NCBI GenBank assembly: GCA_020859985.1
Contig: JAJBVD010000042.1
Location: forward strand, 1 to 64,000
Length of the DNA: 64,000 bases
Reading direction: 5' to 3'
DNA from: Clostridiales bacterium
Lineage (GTDB): Bacteria; Bacillota; Clostridia; Lachnospirales; Lachnospiraceae
Shown here: positions 10,101 to 19,700 of the stretch, in pieces
Layout: each line of letters opens with the position of its first letter
Numbering within the stretch: the stretch's first letter is position 1
Translations under genes and position numbers: made by a program
Notes under the pieces: generated by a model
The model's input: only the letters and a program-made list of their open reading frames with translations
Databases searched by the model: none
What the model was told of the DNA's origin: nothing

Positions 10101-13100
10101 GTCAGGTCGCAGTCCGCGTAGATTGTTCCCGCACCATCTGTGTCCGTATTCTGCGTTACCCGTGTGCTCGTATTGGTGGCAGGATCCACCACTGTCACAA
10201 CCTCTGTACCCTGCACTGTCGTGACATATCCTTCGCTGGTATAGCTTTCTTCCGTCACCGTGTAGGTCGTGCCGGTCGGCAGGCCAATTGCAGTCGCGCT
10301 CAGCCCATTCTTCAGAGTAAATGTCGCAACACCATTATCAAAGTACATCCCGCCGTACTGTCCGGTAATAGAAGAGCCATTTGTCAGTGTTACCGTAAAC
10401 TTAAATTCCTTTGAAGTATCACCGGCGTTGCCGTCCACGATCTTCTTCACCGTCAGGCTGCCGTAAGTATTCTTCGTGTTGGTAAAGGACGCCGTCTTTG
10501 TCTTACCCGACTCAATGGTATCCCTGTTCCCGGATACATCCGTCTCCTGATAGCCGTCGTCCGGATCACCCACCTCGTATACATGATAGCTCGTGCCTAC
10601 CGGAAGGTTTTTGATGGTAATCGTCTCATCGCCCTTCAGCTTGATACCGGTTGCTTTTCCGTTCGTAAATGTAACGGAGGTCACAGTTGAATCACCATTC
10701 GCATCCGTCTTCACTGCCGGATAGGTCGCTGTTGCCGTGGAGCCAATCAGCTCGATCGTAAACTCAAACTCATCGTCCAGACTGCAATCGTTTCCGTCCA
10801 CAGTCTTCGTGATTTTCAGAGAGCCGACTTCGCGGGCATTCGTATAGGCAACATACTCCTCCGCGTCTCCGATGATCGTTCCGGAAGCGCTGACCTTTTC
10901 GTTCTTGTCCTCCGAGAGCGTACCGGAAATCCCCGTCGCTACAGTCGTCTCAAAATCCGCCGAGACTGTGTCATACTGCTCCTGCACCGTATAAGTCGTT
11001 CCATTTGGCAGTTTCTTGATCAGCAGGCTCTGATTATGAGAAAGTGTAATCGTTGCGGTCGTCTTGCCGGTTGTAGCATCTTTTTTAAATGTTACTTTTG
11101 TGCTCTTAGTATCCGCAGCAATATTGTGTGTTGTGTCTTCTGCAGTAATAAGTTCCGCATCATACTCCACAGTCTCCCCGTCTGCCAGAGTCACATTATT
11201 AAGTGTAACCGTAAATTTAAACTCTTTCTCATAGTCCGAATCCCCTGCGGCTTCTGTCTCGGCATTCGAGTCTACCGTCTTCTTGATCAGCAGATCGCCA
11301 TAGGTGTCCTTCGTATTTGTAAAGATGACATCCTCGTTCGCACTCGAACCGGTACCGATTGACGCCGAAATAGTTCCTTCTGCTTTAGTTCCTACCGTGG
11401 AAGTTGTTCCATTTACCGTGTTTGTTGTACTATAACCGTTAGCACTCGTTTCTTCTATTTCATAATACGTATCGGTCGGCAGACCTTCGATTATCAATGT
11501 CTGTTCTGCTTTTAACGTAAAGGATAACTGCCCATTTACGTCAAAAGACTTCGTTTCGCTGGACGTTTCCGTGCCATTATCAATCAATTTCACTGTATAC
11601 GATCCACCCGTCAGGAGTGTGGTCTTAGTACTATCCGTCCAAACAGTAATCGTAAACCCAAACTCATCATTCTCACTCGCCGCGTTTCCCGTTACCTGCT
11701 TGGTGATCTCCAGCGCGCCGATCTCCTTCAGATTCTCATAAGCGACCGTCTTTGTCTCACCGCCTGCAATCGTTCCCGAAGTATCGTGCGGCGGATAGGT
11801 TTCCCAGCCCTCGCTGCCATAGTCAGCCTCACTCACCGTGTAAGTGACGCCATTTGGCAGACCGGAAATCGTAAGGCTCTGATTGTGCGACAATTCAACA
11901 GTCGCTTTCACCTTTCCATCAGTCTGATCAATAGCAAAAGTCACTTTCTTATCTTCAGATGCTGCGGCAATGCCGTGCGCAGTATCTTCCGTGGTGGTAA
12001 GTACCGCATCATAAGTCACAGTCTCGCCAGCTGCCAGTGTCATATTGTCCAAAGTAATCGTAAAAGTAAATTCCTTCGTATAATCATCGTTCCCGGAAGC
12101 ATTGGAGTCCACTGTCTTGCTCACAACCAGATCACCGTAAGTATCCCGCCTGTTCGTAAATGTCACAGATTCCGTGTTTGCCGTCCAGGTCCCTGCGGTC
12201 ACATTCTGCGTAGCATCAGGGATGGTCACATCCGCACTCTTACCGCTCTGAGCGGTAGCTGAGCCCACCTGTACCGTGGTCGTGTAGGTATGTGTCGTGT
12301 TATCCTTCGCTTTAACAGCCGTCTCTGTCACGGTAAAGGTCAGCCCCGACAGAAGCCCCGTGATCAGCCAGCTCTCGTCAGCCTTCATAGTGACGGTCGC
12401 CTTGCCGCTGGCAAATGTCACGGTCTTGCTGTGCGCCGTCCCATCCTGATCGGTATAGGTCGCGACATAATCGCCATCCACCAGACTCGTATCAAAACTG
12501 CTGTCCAAAGAAATTTCAAAGATAAATTCATCCGTCGAAACGTTATCGTTTCCACTCGTATCAAATACCTTGCTGATCAGAAGGTTGCCTTCTTCTCTGG
12601 TATTCGTGCACTCTACTGCAATGCTGCAGTTCTCTGTGATCGTGCCGGATACTGTCAGCTTATCATTGGAAACCGTCGCTGTTCCGGAAGTTACCTTCAT
12701 AGAAGTCTCATAGCCATTCGTATTGGCGCTCACTTCCTCAACAGTAAAGGTCACATTCGCCGGGATTCCCTGAATGACCTCATTTTCATTATGCATCAAA
12801 TCAAACGTATAAGTGTAGGTCCCCACACTGGGATCATTCGCATCAATCGTGACATTGCCCGCTCCATAAGCAGCCTTCAGGCTGTCTGCGTCGCCCGTAA
12901 AAGTCACTTTGAAAGTGAAAGGCACATCGTCATCACCGCCGTTGCCATCGACCATCTTCTGAATCGTCAGATTTCCATAGGAATTCTTCGTATTCGTGAA
13001 CGCAACCGTGGTCCCATCCTTGCTGATCGTGCCGGAAATGTTGTCCTGATCGTATACCGTGGTGCCTCCGTCATCAGACACCTCAGCCTCATAATTTTCT

Positions 13101-16100
13101 GTGGTGACATCCGCACCCGCTTTCGTCTTCTCGGTCACCATATAGGAAACGCCTGCCGGAAGTTTACTGATAACGACGCTCTCGCCGCCTTTCAGATAAA
13201 CCGTCGCGCTGCCGTTTGTAAAGACTATATCTTCCTCAGGATCCGTGCTGCCGCTGCGTGTGTAGGCCGCCTTATAAGTCTCCGTCGTACCGACTGCAGC
13301 GCCGGTCAGTGTAATGGTAAACGCAAACTCTTCATCTGCATCCGGGTCGTTGCCGGCGAGTGTCTTGCTGATTTCCAGACTGCCCTCGATGGTCAGATTG
13401 TTCACAAACTCAACCGTCGGGACATTTGTCTGATTCCCTGCCGTCACTACTACCTTGACGGAATTTGTCGTCACGGTATTGCCTTCAGCGTCTAACGCAT
13501 AGAAAAACTCCGCACTTCCCGCGCTGGTGCTGGTTCTGGACACTTCTTCAACCGTATACGTACCAGCCGCCAACCCAGAAATCTCTGCGCCCGTTGTGGT
13601 GCTCACACCATTCTTAATGGTGATCGTGGCCGATCCCGCCACATTATTGCCGCTGTCATAAATCTGAAAATAGTAGTCGCCATCTGCAGCAGTCTGACAC
13701 CAGCTGCTTACGGTCTCCTTATTCACCAAAACGCTCTTTTTAATTTTCAGACTGCCACCAGCCGTCTGGCCAGTTGTATTATTAAAAGTGAAGATGGAAG
13801 AAGTGTTCGCTTCGCTGCCGCTTGCATTTAAAACCTCCAGCTTATCTTCATCGACGGAGGTTACCGTAGTCTGCACTTCTTCATTATTATCATTGAGTTT
13901 CGTTACAATGTGCGTCACAATCAGATCATTCGCACTATATCCGGATTTCGCCTTATAATACGTATATGTTGTGCTGTAAGCTGCAGAGGATGAAGCCGTC
14001 GATTCTGCAACCACCACCCTCACAAGGTAAAGGGTCGTATCAAAGGTATACTTCGAAGTATCTCCGGTCACCTCGGAAATCAGATACCAGTGCGTCCCTA
14101 GATCATCCGCCACCGAATAAGTAATCTTGTCAAAAGCAACCAGTCCCGTCGAAGCGGAACTCGTCTTCGACTGGATCTGCACCCATTGGCCGGACTTGTA
14201 TTCATACAGACGAAACGTGAATGTGTCATCATCCGCCGCCGGTGTGGCCCCATTTACTGTTTTCGCTGCTGTAAAACCAGACACAATGATGTTTCCATTG
14301 TAGTGCCACATATGGTTTTCCATGTGCGGGACATCAAAGGACGCGCAGATGAAACCTCCGTTCGTATTTCCGCTGACGTCAGAGAAAATTTCCGCGTTTG
14401 GCGCCACCACGTGGCCAAGGAACGTGCCGTTTGATTTGGTGCCAATATCCACTGTAGTCGCGTTTGGAAGCATAAATACCAGTCCGCAGCCAACATCGCT
14501 TTCTGAACCCGTAGGATCCGCCCCATTCACATGCACCTTCGGAAGAACAATCGTTCCACCCTCCTGGCTGATGATATTTACATCTTGGCTCTCGCTGCCA
14601 TCTGTAACAATATTGATAGAAGCCACCGCATCAAGATCCGAAAACAGGAAGCTGTAGCCGGAATGCAATGTCACATCGCCGGAGCTTGTAACCTCATAAT
14701 GGTCTGCTGCCAATGTCGCGCCCGTGTTGCTCATATCGACGGTAACCGTACCGACAGCAGAGCTATAGTAGCTTATCTCCGACTGGATTTTAGCCATCGC
14801 AGCAGTAAAGTCAATAAAATATCCTTCATCATGTGTAGCCGACGAATCAATCGTTCCGGTTCCGCCGTCATTAAAGCGAATGTCATAAGACGTGTACGCC
14901 CAGTCCTTTACATTGTAGTCATAGCCGGTAAAATACAGAGTATTTCCGCCAATATAGCTGTTAAAGCCACCGCTTGCAAAACCGCCATGGAAGTAGCTCG
15001 GAACCGGATGCACTCCATAATTCGATGCGCCAATGCCATACGTAAAGGACGATGTCCCGCCGACCGCTACCGCGCCGACCGTGTGCTGCGCCACTACATC
15101 GCCGCTTGAAAAGATATTATAATTATTCAAAATGAAATTCAGCGTATAGCTGCCGCCCCAGTCTTTAATCAGCGTCTCATCCGTAATCGGAAGGGAATGA
15201 TAGGTCTCAACCGGAAAATAGCCAATCGTTGAGAATCCTTCTACCGTCAGCTCAACGGTCTTGACATCCCCATTCGAATTTGTTTTTACCTCTTCTGTAA
15301 CATCAACTACCGTTTCTTCTTTGCCGGTTTCCTCTATATGAATCGCAACGATACTGCTTTCCGTGTCCTCTTCCTGGACAAAAACATAACCATCCGCCTC
15401 GGCGACTGTCTCCGGTGACACATCCACCGCTTTTTTATTCTTAATCGTTACCGACATGGTGTTCGCATCCGGCTCAATCTCGGTTCCCTCGTATTCAAAA
15501 TGCATATCAAAAAGAACCATATTCGCAAGCAGAACCTGCGCAAGCGCCGTACGCTCCTCAACCGTCTCGCCGTAGGTCTCGTCGTTTGCGAACTGCTGCT
15601 CGATGATCAGGGTCTTGTACGCTTCATACTCTTCCTCAGTCAGATCCTCGACTACAAACTCCGCTCCCAGAGGAAGTGCTTCCGGCTCGCTCAATACGAC
15701 CGTCACGGTCTTTTCATCGTCTTCCCAGATAAAGGTATCCGGATACTCTTCTGTTTCTGTTTCAGTTTCTGTTTCGGTCTCTGTTTCTGTCTCAACCTCA
15801 GATTCGGTCTCCGTCTCGATCTCTGTATCCGTCTCGGATTCCATCTCGGTCTCAGCTTCTGCTGCTGCCTCGGTCCCAGCTTCTGCCGCTGCCTCGGTCC
15901 CAGCTTCTGCCGCTGTATCTGTCGTTGCCTCGGTCTCGCCCTCTGCAGCTGTATCTGTTGCAGCCTCGGTCACCGCTTCGGTCGTCTCCTCCGCAGCCGT
16001 CTCAGCCGCTGCATCACCATTCGCCGCATTCGTCTCAGCCTCAGCTGCGCTCGTATCAGGGGTCTCCTGCTCCGATGCACTGCTCTGGGCAGCTTCTGTC

Positions 16101-16399
16101 ACTGGCGCGCTCGTTTCGGCTGTTGTTTCCTTCGTCGCCGAACCGTCTGCCTCAGCCGCAGCTTCCGTTGCAGGCGCACTTGTCTCAGCCGTCTCTGCTG
16201 CTGTAGTTCCAGTCTCTTTCGTTTCTTCCTGAGATGCCGTTACTTCGGCACCATTATCCTCGCCAGCGTCAGAGGTCACGCTAACCGCTGTCTCATTTGT
16301 ACCGTCATCCGCATACGTCGTGATACCTGCCTGCTGGAACACCAGCGACAGGGTCAGCACCAATGCCAGAATTCGGCTTACTCTCGTTCTTTTCTTCAT
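7193..16399 (-). CDS. Giant multi-domain surface adhesin: signal peptide, acidic/Thr-rich stalk, choice-of-anchor-A-like domain, about 12 pilin/Cna-B-like repeats, SpaA-like module, sortase-type C-terminus
   Basis: 3068-aa ORF; N-term MKKRTRVSRILALVLTLSLVFQQAGITTYADDG; repeats of the type 'GxLxIxKTVxGNxxxxxxEFxFTITL...F.N' ending in ENTK/NTRDTY; C-term VQTGDETPILPYMLAMLAALIILLAGVLERKRRSAR. Confidence 0.88.
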   Translation of the reverse strand: MKKRTRVSRILALVLTLSLVFQQAGITTYADDGTNETAVSVTSDAGEDNGAEVTASQEETKETGTTAAETAETSAPATEAAAEADGSATKETTAETSAPVTEAAQSSASEQETPDTSAAEAETNAANGDAAAETAAEETTEAVTEAATDTAAEGETEATTDTAAEAGTEAAAEAGTEAAAEAETEMESETDTEIETETESEVETETETETETETETEEYPDTFIWEDDEKTVTVVLSEPEALPLGAEFVVEDLTEEEYEAYKTLIIEQQFANDETYGETVEERTALAQVLLANMVLFDMHFEYEGTEIEPDANTMSVTIKNKKAVDVSPETVAEADGYVFVQEEDTESSIVAIHIEETGKEETVVDVTEEVKTNSNGDVKTVELTVEGFSTIGYFPVETYHSLPITDETLIKDWGGSYTLNFILNNYNIFSSGDVVAQHTVGAVAVGGTSSFTYGIGASNYGVHPVPSYFHGGFASGGFNSYIGGNTLYFTGYDYNVKDWAYTSYDIRFNDGGTGTIDSSATHDEGYFIDFTAAMAKIQSEISYYSSAVGTVTVDMSNTGATLAADHYEVTSSGDVTLHSGYSFLFSDLDAVASINIVTDGSESQDVNIISQEGGTIVLPKVHVNGADPTGSESDVGCGLVFMLPNATTVDIGTKSNGTFLGHVVAPNAEIFSDVSGNTNGGFICASFDVPHMENHMWHYNGNIIVSGFTAAKTVNGATPAADDDTFTFRLYEYKSGQWVQIQSKTSSASTGLVAFDKITYSVADDLGTHWYLISEVTGDTSKYTFDTTLYLVRVVVAESTASSSAAYSTTYTYYKAKSGYSANDLIVTHIVTKLNDNNEEVQTTVTSVDEDKLEVLNASGSEANTSSIFTFNNTTGQTAGGSLKIKKSVLVNKETVSSWCQTAADGDYYFQIYDSGNNVAGSATITIKNGVSTTTGAEISGLAAGTYTVEEVSRTSTSAGSAEFFYALDAEGNTVTTNSVKVVVTAGNQTNVPTVEFVNNLTIEGSLEISKTLAGNDPDADEEFAFTITLTGAAVGTTETYKAAYTRSGSTDPEEDIVFTNGSATVYLKGGESVVISKLPAGVSYMVTEKTKAGADVTTENYEAEVSDDGGTTVYDQDNISGTISKDGTTVAFTNTKNSYGNLTIQKMVDGNGGDDDVPFTFKVTFTGDADSLKAAYGAGNVTIDANDPSVGTYTYTFDLMHNENEVIQGIPANVTFTVEEVSANTNGYETSMKVTSGTATVSNDKLTVSGTITENCSIAVECTNTREEGNLLISKVFDTSGNDNVSTDEFIFEISLDSSFDTSLVDGDYVATYTDQDGTAHSKTVTFASGKATVTMKADESWLITGLLSGLTFTVTETAVKAKDNTTHTYTTTVQVGSATAQSGKSADVTIPDATQNVTAGTWTANTESVTFTNRRDTYGDLVVSKTVDSNASGNDDYTKEFTFTITLDNMTLAAGETVTYDAVLTTTEDTAHGIAAASEDKKVTFAIDQTDGKVKATVELSHNQSLTISGLPNGVTYTVSEADYGSEGWETYPPHDTSGTIAGGETKTVAYENLKEIGALEITKQVTGNAASENDEFGFTITVWTDSTKTTLLTGGSYTVKLIDNGTETSSETKSFDVNGQLSFTLKAEQTLIIEGLPTDTYYEIEETSANGYSTTNTVNGTTSTVGTKAEGTISASIGTGSSANEDVIFTNTKDTYGDLLIKKTVDSNAETEAAGDSDYEKEFKFTVTLNNVTLADGETVEYDAELITAEDTTHNIAADTKSTKVTFKKDATTGKTTATITLSHNQSLLIKKLPNGTTYTVQEQYDTVSADFETTVATGISGTLSEDKNEKVSASGTIIGDAEEYVAYTNAREVGSLKITKTVDGNDCSLDDEFEFTIELIGSTATATYPAVKTDANGDSTVTSVTFTNGKATGIKLKGDETITIKNLPVGTSYHVYEVGDPDDGYQETDVSGNRDTIESGKTKTASFTNTKNTYGSLTVKKIVDGNAGDTSKEFKFTVTLTNGSSITGQYGGMYFDNGVATFTLKNGLSATAIGLPTGTTYTVTEESYTSEGYVTTVQGTEVVTVVDPATNTSTRVTQNTDTDGAGTIYADCDLTEIFTNTRDTYRNLTITKTVAGNAATLIDEFHFTVSLSDTTNSDTYEAIRYSTDMSTGTVESVTFTNGVSDTITLKDGESLTIRDLPLGVTYTVKETDYSIYGYVTTIQGTEVVTNVTTSAKETVDTDQDGSGTIYADCDLTENFTNTRNVGNVEITKILAGNGTDETQEFTINLLLENASNQPVSGTYDATRYDSEGNVLNTFKVTFDANGKETVTLKGGERIVIENILSGYYFRAAEDAGSAAGYTIYPQGTVTVTVPVDDMAEIRFENTKNTYADLAITKTVKGTGADETKAFKFTITLDDSAMLNDTTFEDTYDAVLYTSADDTTGTAATVTFTKTTDAATGTVTGVATTMTVNGETKDIALSHGQSLVIKNLPNGVKYTVAEEDYSGVGYTVTSTGAAGTIEGVDTTVTPQTGGTSTAAFVNTYAATGSLTLKAAKSMARTDSTLGTFEFELTDVTSGTGTVLQTVTNSAATGAITFAALDYTQEDIGKTFTYTVSEKTQTGTGYLFDETVYTVTVAVTDNGDGTLALTTTVKSGTGTETAYTDTAMTFTNDVTSVKISKVDVTTEEELPGAHIQVLDEDGNIIDEWDSATESHEVTELIPGKTYTLRETVAPTGYDITTDTTFTLKEDGTIDTSKTTTTISEEGVLLVEDSMTKSETAEISVTKNLQLSNGDDLIATDVTFYVGLYADEACTKLYASKAIEFKNASASTVTFTELEIGRTYYIAECDSTGKALASGVGALADGTTYQAVFDNTATVTKVTVADGTLTTVSFANEFYTIPDGFYKKGVLTITKKLLGADGAALTSDAVFYAGIFTDASYTTLASNVDQNIVTLNLAGGSEVSVDVTVSIATGSSVTLYVTEIDADGNPVANAESFAYTVSQDTTEVTMDETNSTAAVTITNQEIEEVSEEESEEISEEETETETESKAVQTGDETPILPYMLAMLAALIILLAGVLERKRRSAR

Positions 16400-16523
16400 A
16401 CCAATACTCTCCTTTCCATTGCCTCTTCCCGGATCCTGTACTTTTTCCTGCTGTAAAAATATCTGCCCGGGGATTTGTATTTTTGATGCACAAATACATT
16501 TTATGTATTACTGTTCTAGCCGC

Positions 16524-16594
16524 ATTATAAAAAATTGCAATAAATTTTTCAATACGAAATCCGCGAACGGTCGTTTTTTCAGTCAAACGGTAAA
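16524..16594 (-). promoter_or_regulatory. Putative promoter plus upstream direct-repeat operator of giant adhesin 1
   Basis: Minus strand: TTGAAA-N17-TATAAT (16552-16524), preceded by ACCGTTT-N13-ACCGTTC (about 16594-16566). Confidence 0.55.
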
Positions 16595-16625
16595 TAATCT
16601 TCTTCGATTTCTTTACAGGCAGGCT

Positions 16626-16666
16626 GCAAAAACGGCGCAGGGCATATTGCTCCACGCCGTTTTTTT
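16626..16666 (-). terminator. Terminator hairpin downstream of giant adhesin 2
   Basis: AAAAACGGCG...CGCCGTTTTTTT inverted repeat, about 90 bp past the stop codon. Confidence 0.7.
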
Positions 16667-16751
16667 ACCTTTTTACAATTTGATTCAGTTTTTGAATGCA
16701 GCCTTTATTCTGTCTCTCAATCCGCACCCATGATACCGCCACGGATTATTA

Positions 16752-19700
16752 TTACCTGCTCCAGCACTCGCGGCGTCTGTAGATTACTCCCATAGCAATG
16801 ACAATCACTGCCAGCATCAACAGGAGCAGATATTCTGCCAGAGGCGTATCATCGCCGGTCTGTACCGCCGCTTCGGTCTCAGATTCGGTCTCTGTCTCTT
16901 CCTCTTCCGATTCTTCCTCGGCCGTCTCCTCAATCTCCTGATTTGTGATCGTCACGGCCGCGGTCTTATTTGTTGCGTCCAGCGTCACCACAGTACTGTC
17001 CATGCTCACAGTGTACGCGAATCCATCTGCATCGGTCACCGGATTGCCCTCCGCATCAGTCTCGGTCACATACAGGGTCACCGTTTCACCGCTTCCAATG
17101 GACACGCCAACCTCAACGCTCACCTCGGAGCTGCCAGCCAGCGCCAGCGCTACGATATTCTGATCTACATTTGTCGCCAGTGTCGTGTAAGATGAATCTG
17201 TAAAGATTCCTGCATAGAACGTCTCGCTGGATGTCAGCGCATTGCCGTCCGCGCCGAGCAGCTTCTTTGTGATAGTCAGTGTGCCTTCCTTATAAAATCC
17301 GTCCGGCATGGTATAGAACTCATTCTCAAAGCTCACCGTTGTCTGACTGCCGTCCGTAACCGTTACGTTCGTTGTCGTCGCTCCATCTCCGAAGTCCGCC
17401 GCAAAGATGGTGCCATCCGCCAGTGTCCCCACACCGTTTGCAAGTGCCGTCCCGTTCGCATCGCACTCCGCGATATAGTAGGTTCTGCCAATCTCAAGGT
17501 TGTCGAACGTCACGGTCGCCGTGGACACATATACATTCGTGTAGGTAAGCGCTTTCATCGCGTACAGCTTTGTGCAGTCCGCATCCGTATACAATCCAAC
17601 GTAGAAGGTCGCGTCCGCTGAGCCGATCTCATCTCCCTGATAGGTCAGCTTTTTCGTCACCGAGATCGTTGCCGTCTCACTTTTGGTCATCGAATCCTCA
17701 ACGAGAAGCACGCCTTCATCACTGATCGTGGTCGTCGTTTTACTCGTATCGATCGTGCCGTCCTCTTTCAGTGTGAATGTGGTGTCCGTTGTGATATCAT
17801 ACCCGGCCGGAGCTACCGTCTCGTGCAGAGTATAGGTCTCACCCGGCACCAGTCCGGTCACTTCGTGCGCTTCTGTTGTGGAGATCCACTCATCTACAAC
17901 CGTCCCGTCTTTATCCAGAATCTGAATAGTCGCACCCGGAAGCTCCTCCTCAGTCGTCACATCCACTTTGCTGATCTTCACGGAGGTAATCGTGTTCGTA
18001 AACGCTGCAGTCTGCTCCGCATCCGCCACAATCGTGCCGGCCGCTCCGCTCGCTGTCGTCACATAGCCGTCCGCCGTGTAATCCGTCTCTATCACCGTAT
18101 AGGTAACATTTTCCGGCAGGTGAACCGCCGTCTTGCTCTCACCGTGTTTCAGAGTGAAGGTTGCGACACCGTTTGTAAAGGTCATATCGCCGTAGGTGCC
18201 GTTCACATCCGTATCGCTTAAGGTCACTGTGAATGTAAATTCTTTCGCGGTATCAACCGTGCTTCCTGCCACCGTCTTGGTCACAGTCAGACTGCCGGTC
18301 ACCGGCACATACGTGTTGGTAATGGTCACCTCTGCCGTGCTGTCCTTTGTCACCGCCGCTCCTGTCAATGCACTGCCGTTCGCGTCTGTGCCATAGTCCA
18401 CTGTATACGTCCAGGTGTAGTATACCACATCACCGTAGCTCTCGGTCACGGTATAAGTGCCGATCGGAAGATCATTTACTATGAAATATCCATCTTCTTT
18501 GAAGAGGTCATAAGTCTTCATCGTGATGATCTCTCCGGCAGAGTTCTCCACCGTAAATACTGCAGAATCCGGTGTCGTACTTCCTGTGGTCGTCTTCGTC
18601 ACCTTCAGGCTTCCATAGTCTTTGGTATACTCATTAATAATTTTTACTTCTGCCGTCTCGTCCTGGGTTTCGATTATCGCACGGTGATCCGCTGATACCA
18701 GCAGCGTATAGCCTTCGACCTGCGCATTGCTCTCTCTCACTACATATTTTCCAAGTTCAAGATTATCCAGTTCAAAATATCCCAGAACCTTGAAGTCACT
18801 GTATTTCTTTTCGGCAATCTGCGTTTCCGTACCGTCATCCTCAATCTTGTATACCGTAAAGACTGCATCATCCGGCGTCGTGGCGCCGACAGATTCCTTG
18901 GTAACCAGCAGGCCGCCCTTATGTTCATTATAGGTATTCACAATCGTATACGTCGTGGCGCCGTCTTTCGTAACCACCGCGTTGCTGTCCGCGGTCACGG
19001 TAAGCGAGTAGCCGATGATCTCCGCACCGCTCTCAGTCACGGTGTAGGTGCCGGTCGGAAGATTCGTGAATGTATAGGAGCCATTCGTGAAATCCGCATA
19101 GGTCACGGATTTCTCTACCTGGCCGTCTGCACTTTTAATCGTAAACACCGTCGTATCCGGAGTCGTGTTTCCTGTGGTCGTTTTCACAATCGTCAGACTG
19201 CCCGTATCCTGTGTATACGTATTGCTGATCGTGATCTCGCTCGTCTTGCTGTCTGTGACAGCCACTGTCGTTCCGGTCCCTGTGACTTGCAGAGTGTAAC
19301 CGGTAATCTCTGCGCCCTCCTCATACACTTTGTAATTTCCGGGTGTCAGATCCGTCAGGGTGAAGAATCCGGCTGCGGCAAATTCACTGTAATACTTCGT
19401 GGCAATCAGGGTCTCTGTACCGCCCGATGCTACCTGATATACCTTAAATACAGTATTCGCCGGTGTCGCAGCCCCTGTCGTGGTCTTTGTCACCTTCAGG
19501 CCGCCCTTTTCTTCGGTGTACGTATTCGTAATCTCTACCGTCTTATCACTGTCCGTTGTGGAGATTGTCACGGTAGTATTTCCTGTCACCTCTACGTTAT
19601 ATCCGCTGACGTCCTCTCTGCTTTCTGTGACTGTGTAGGTCCCGACTGGCAGATCCGAAATCTTGTAGGAGCCTCCTGCAGCCTTGATCTGCGCGTAGGT

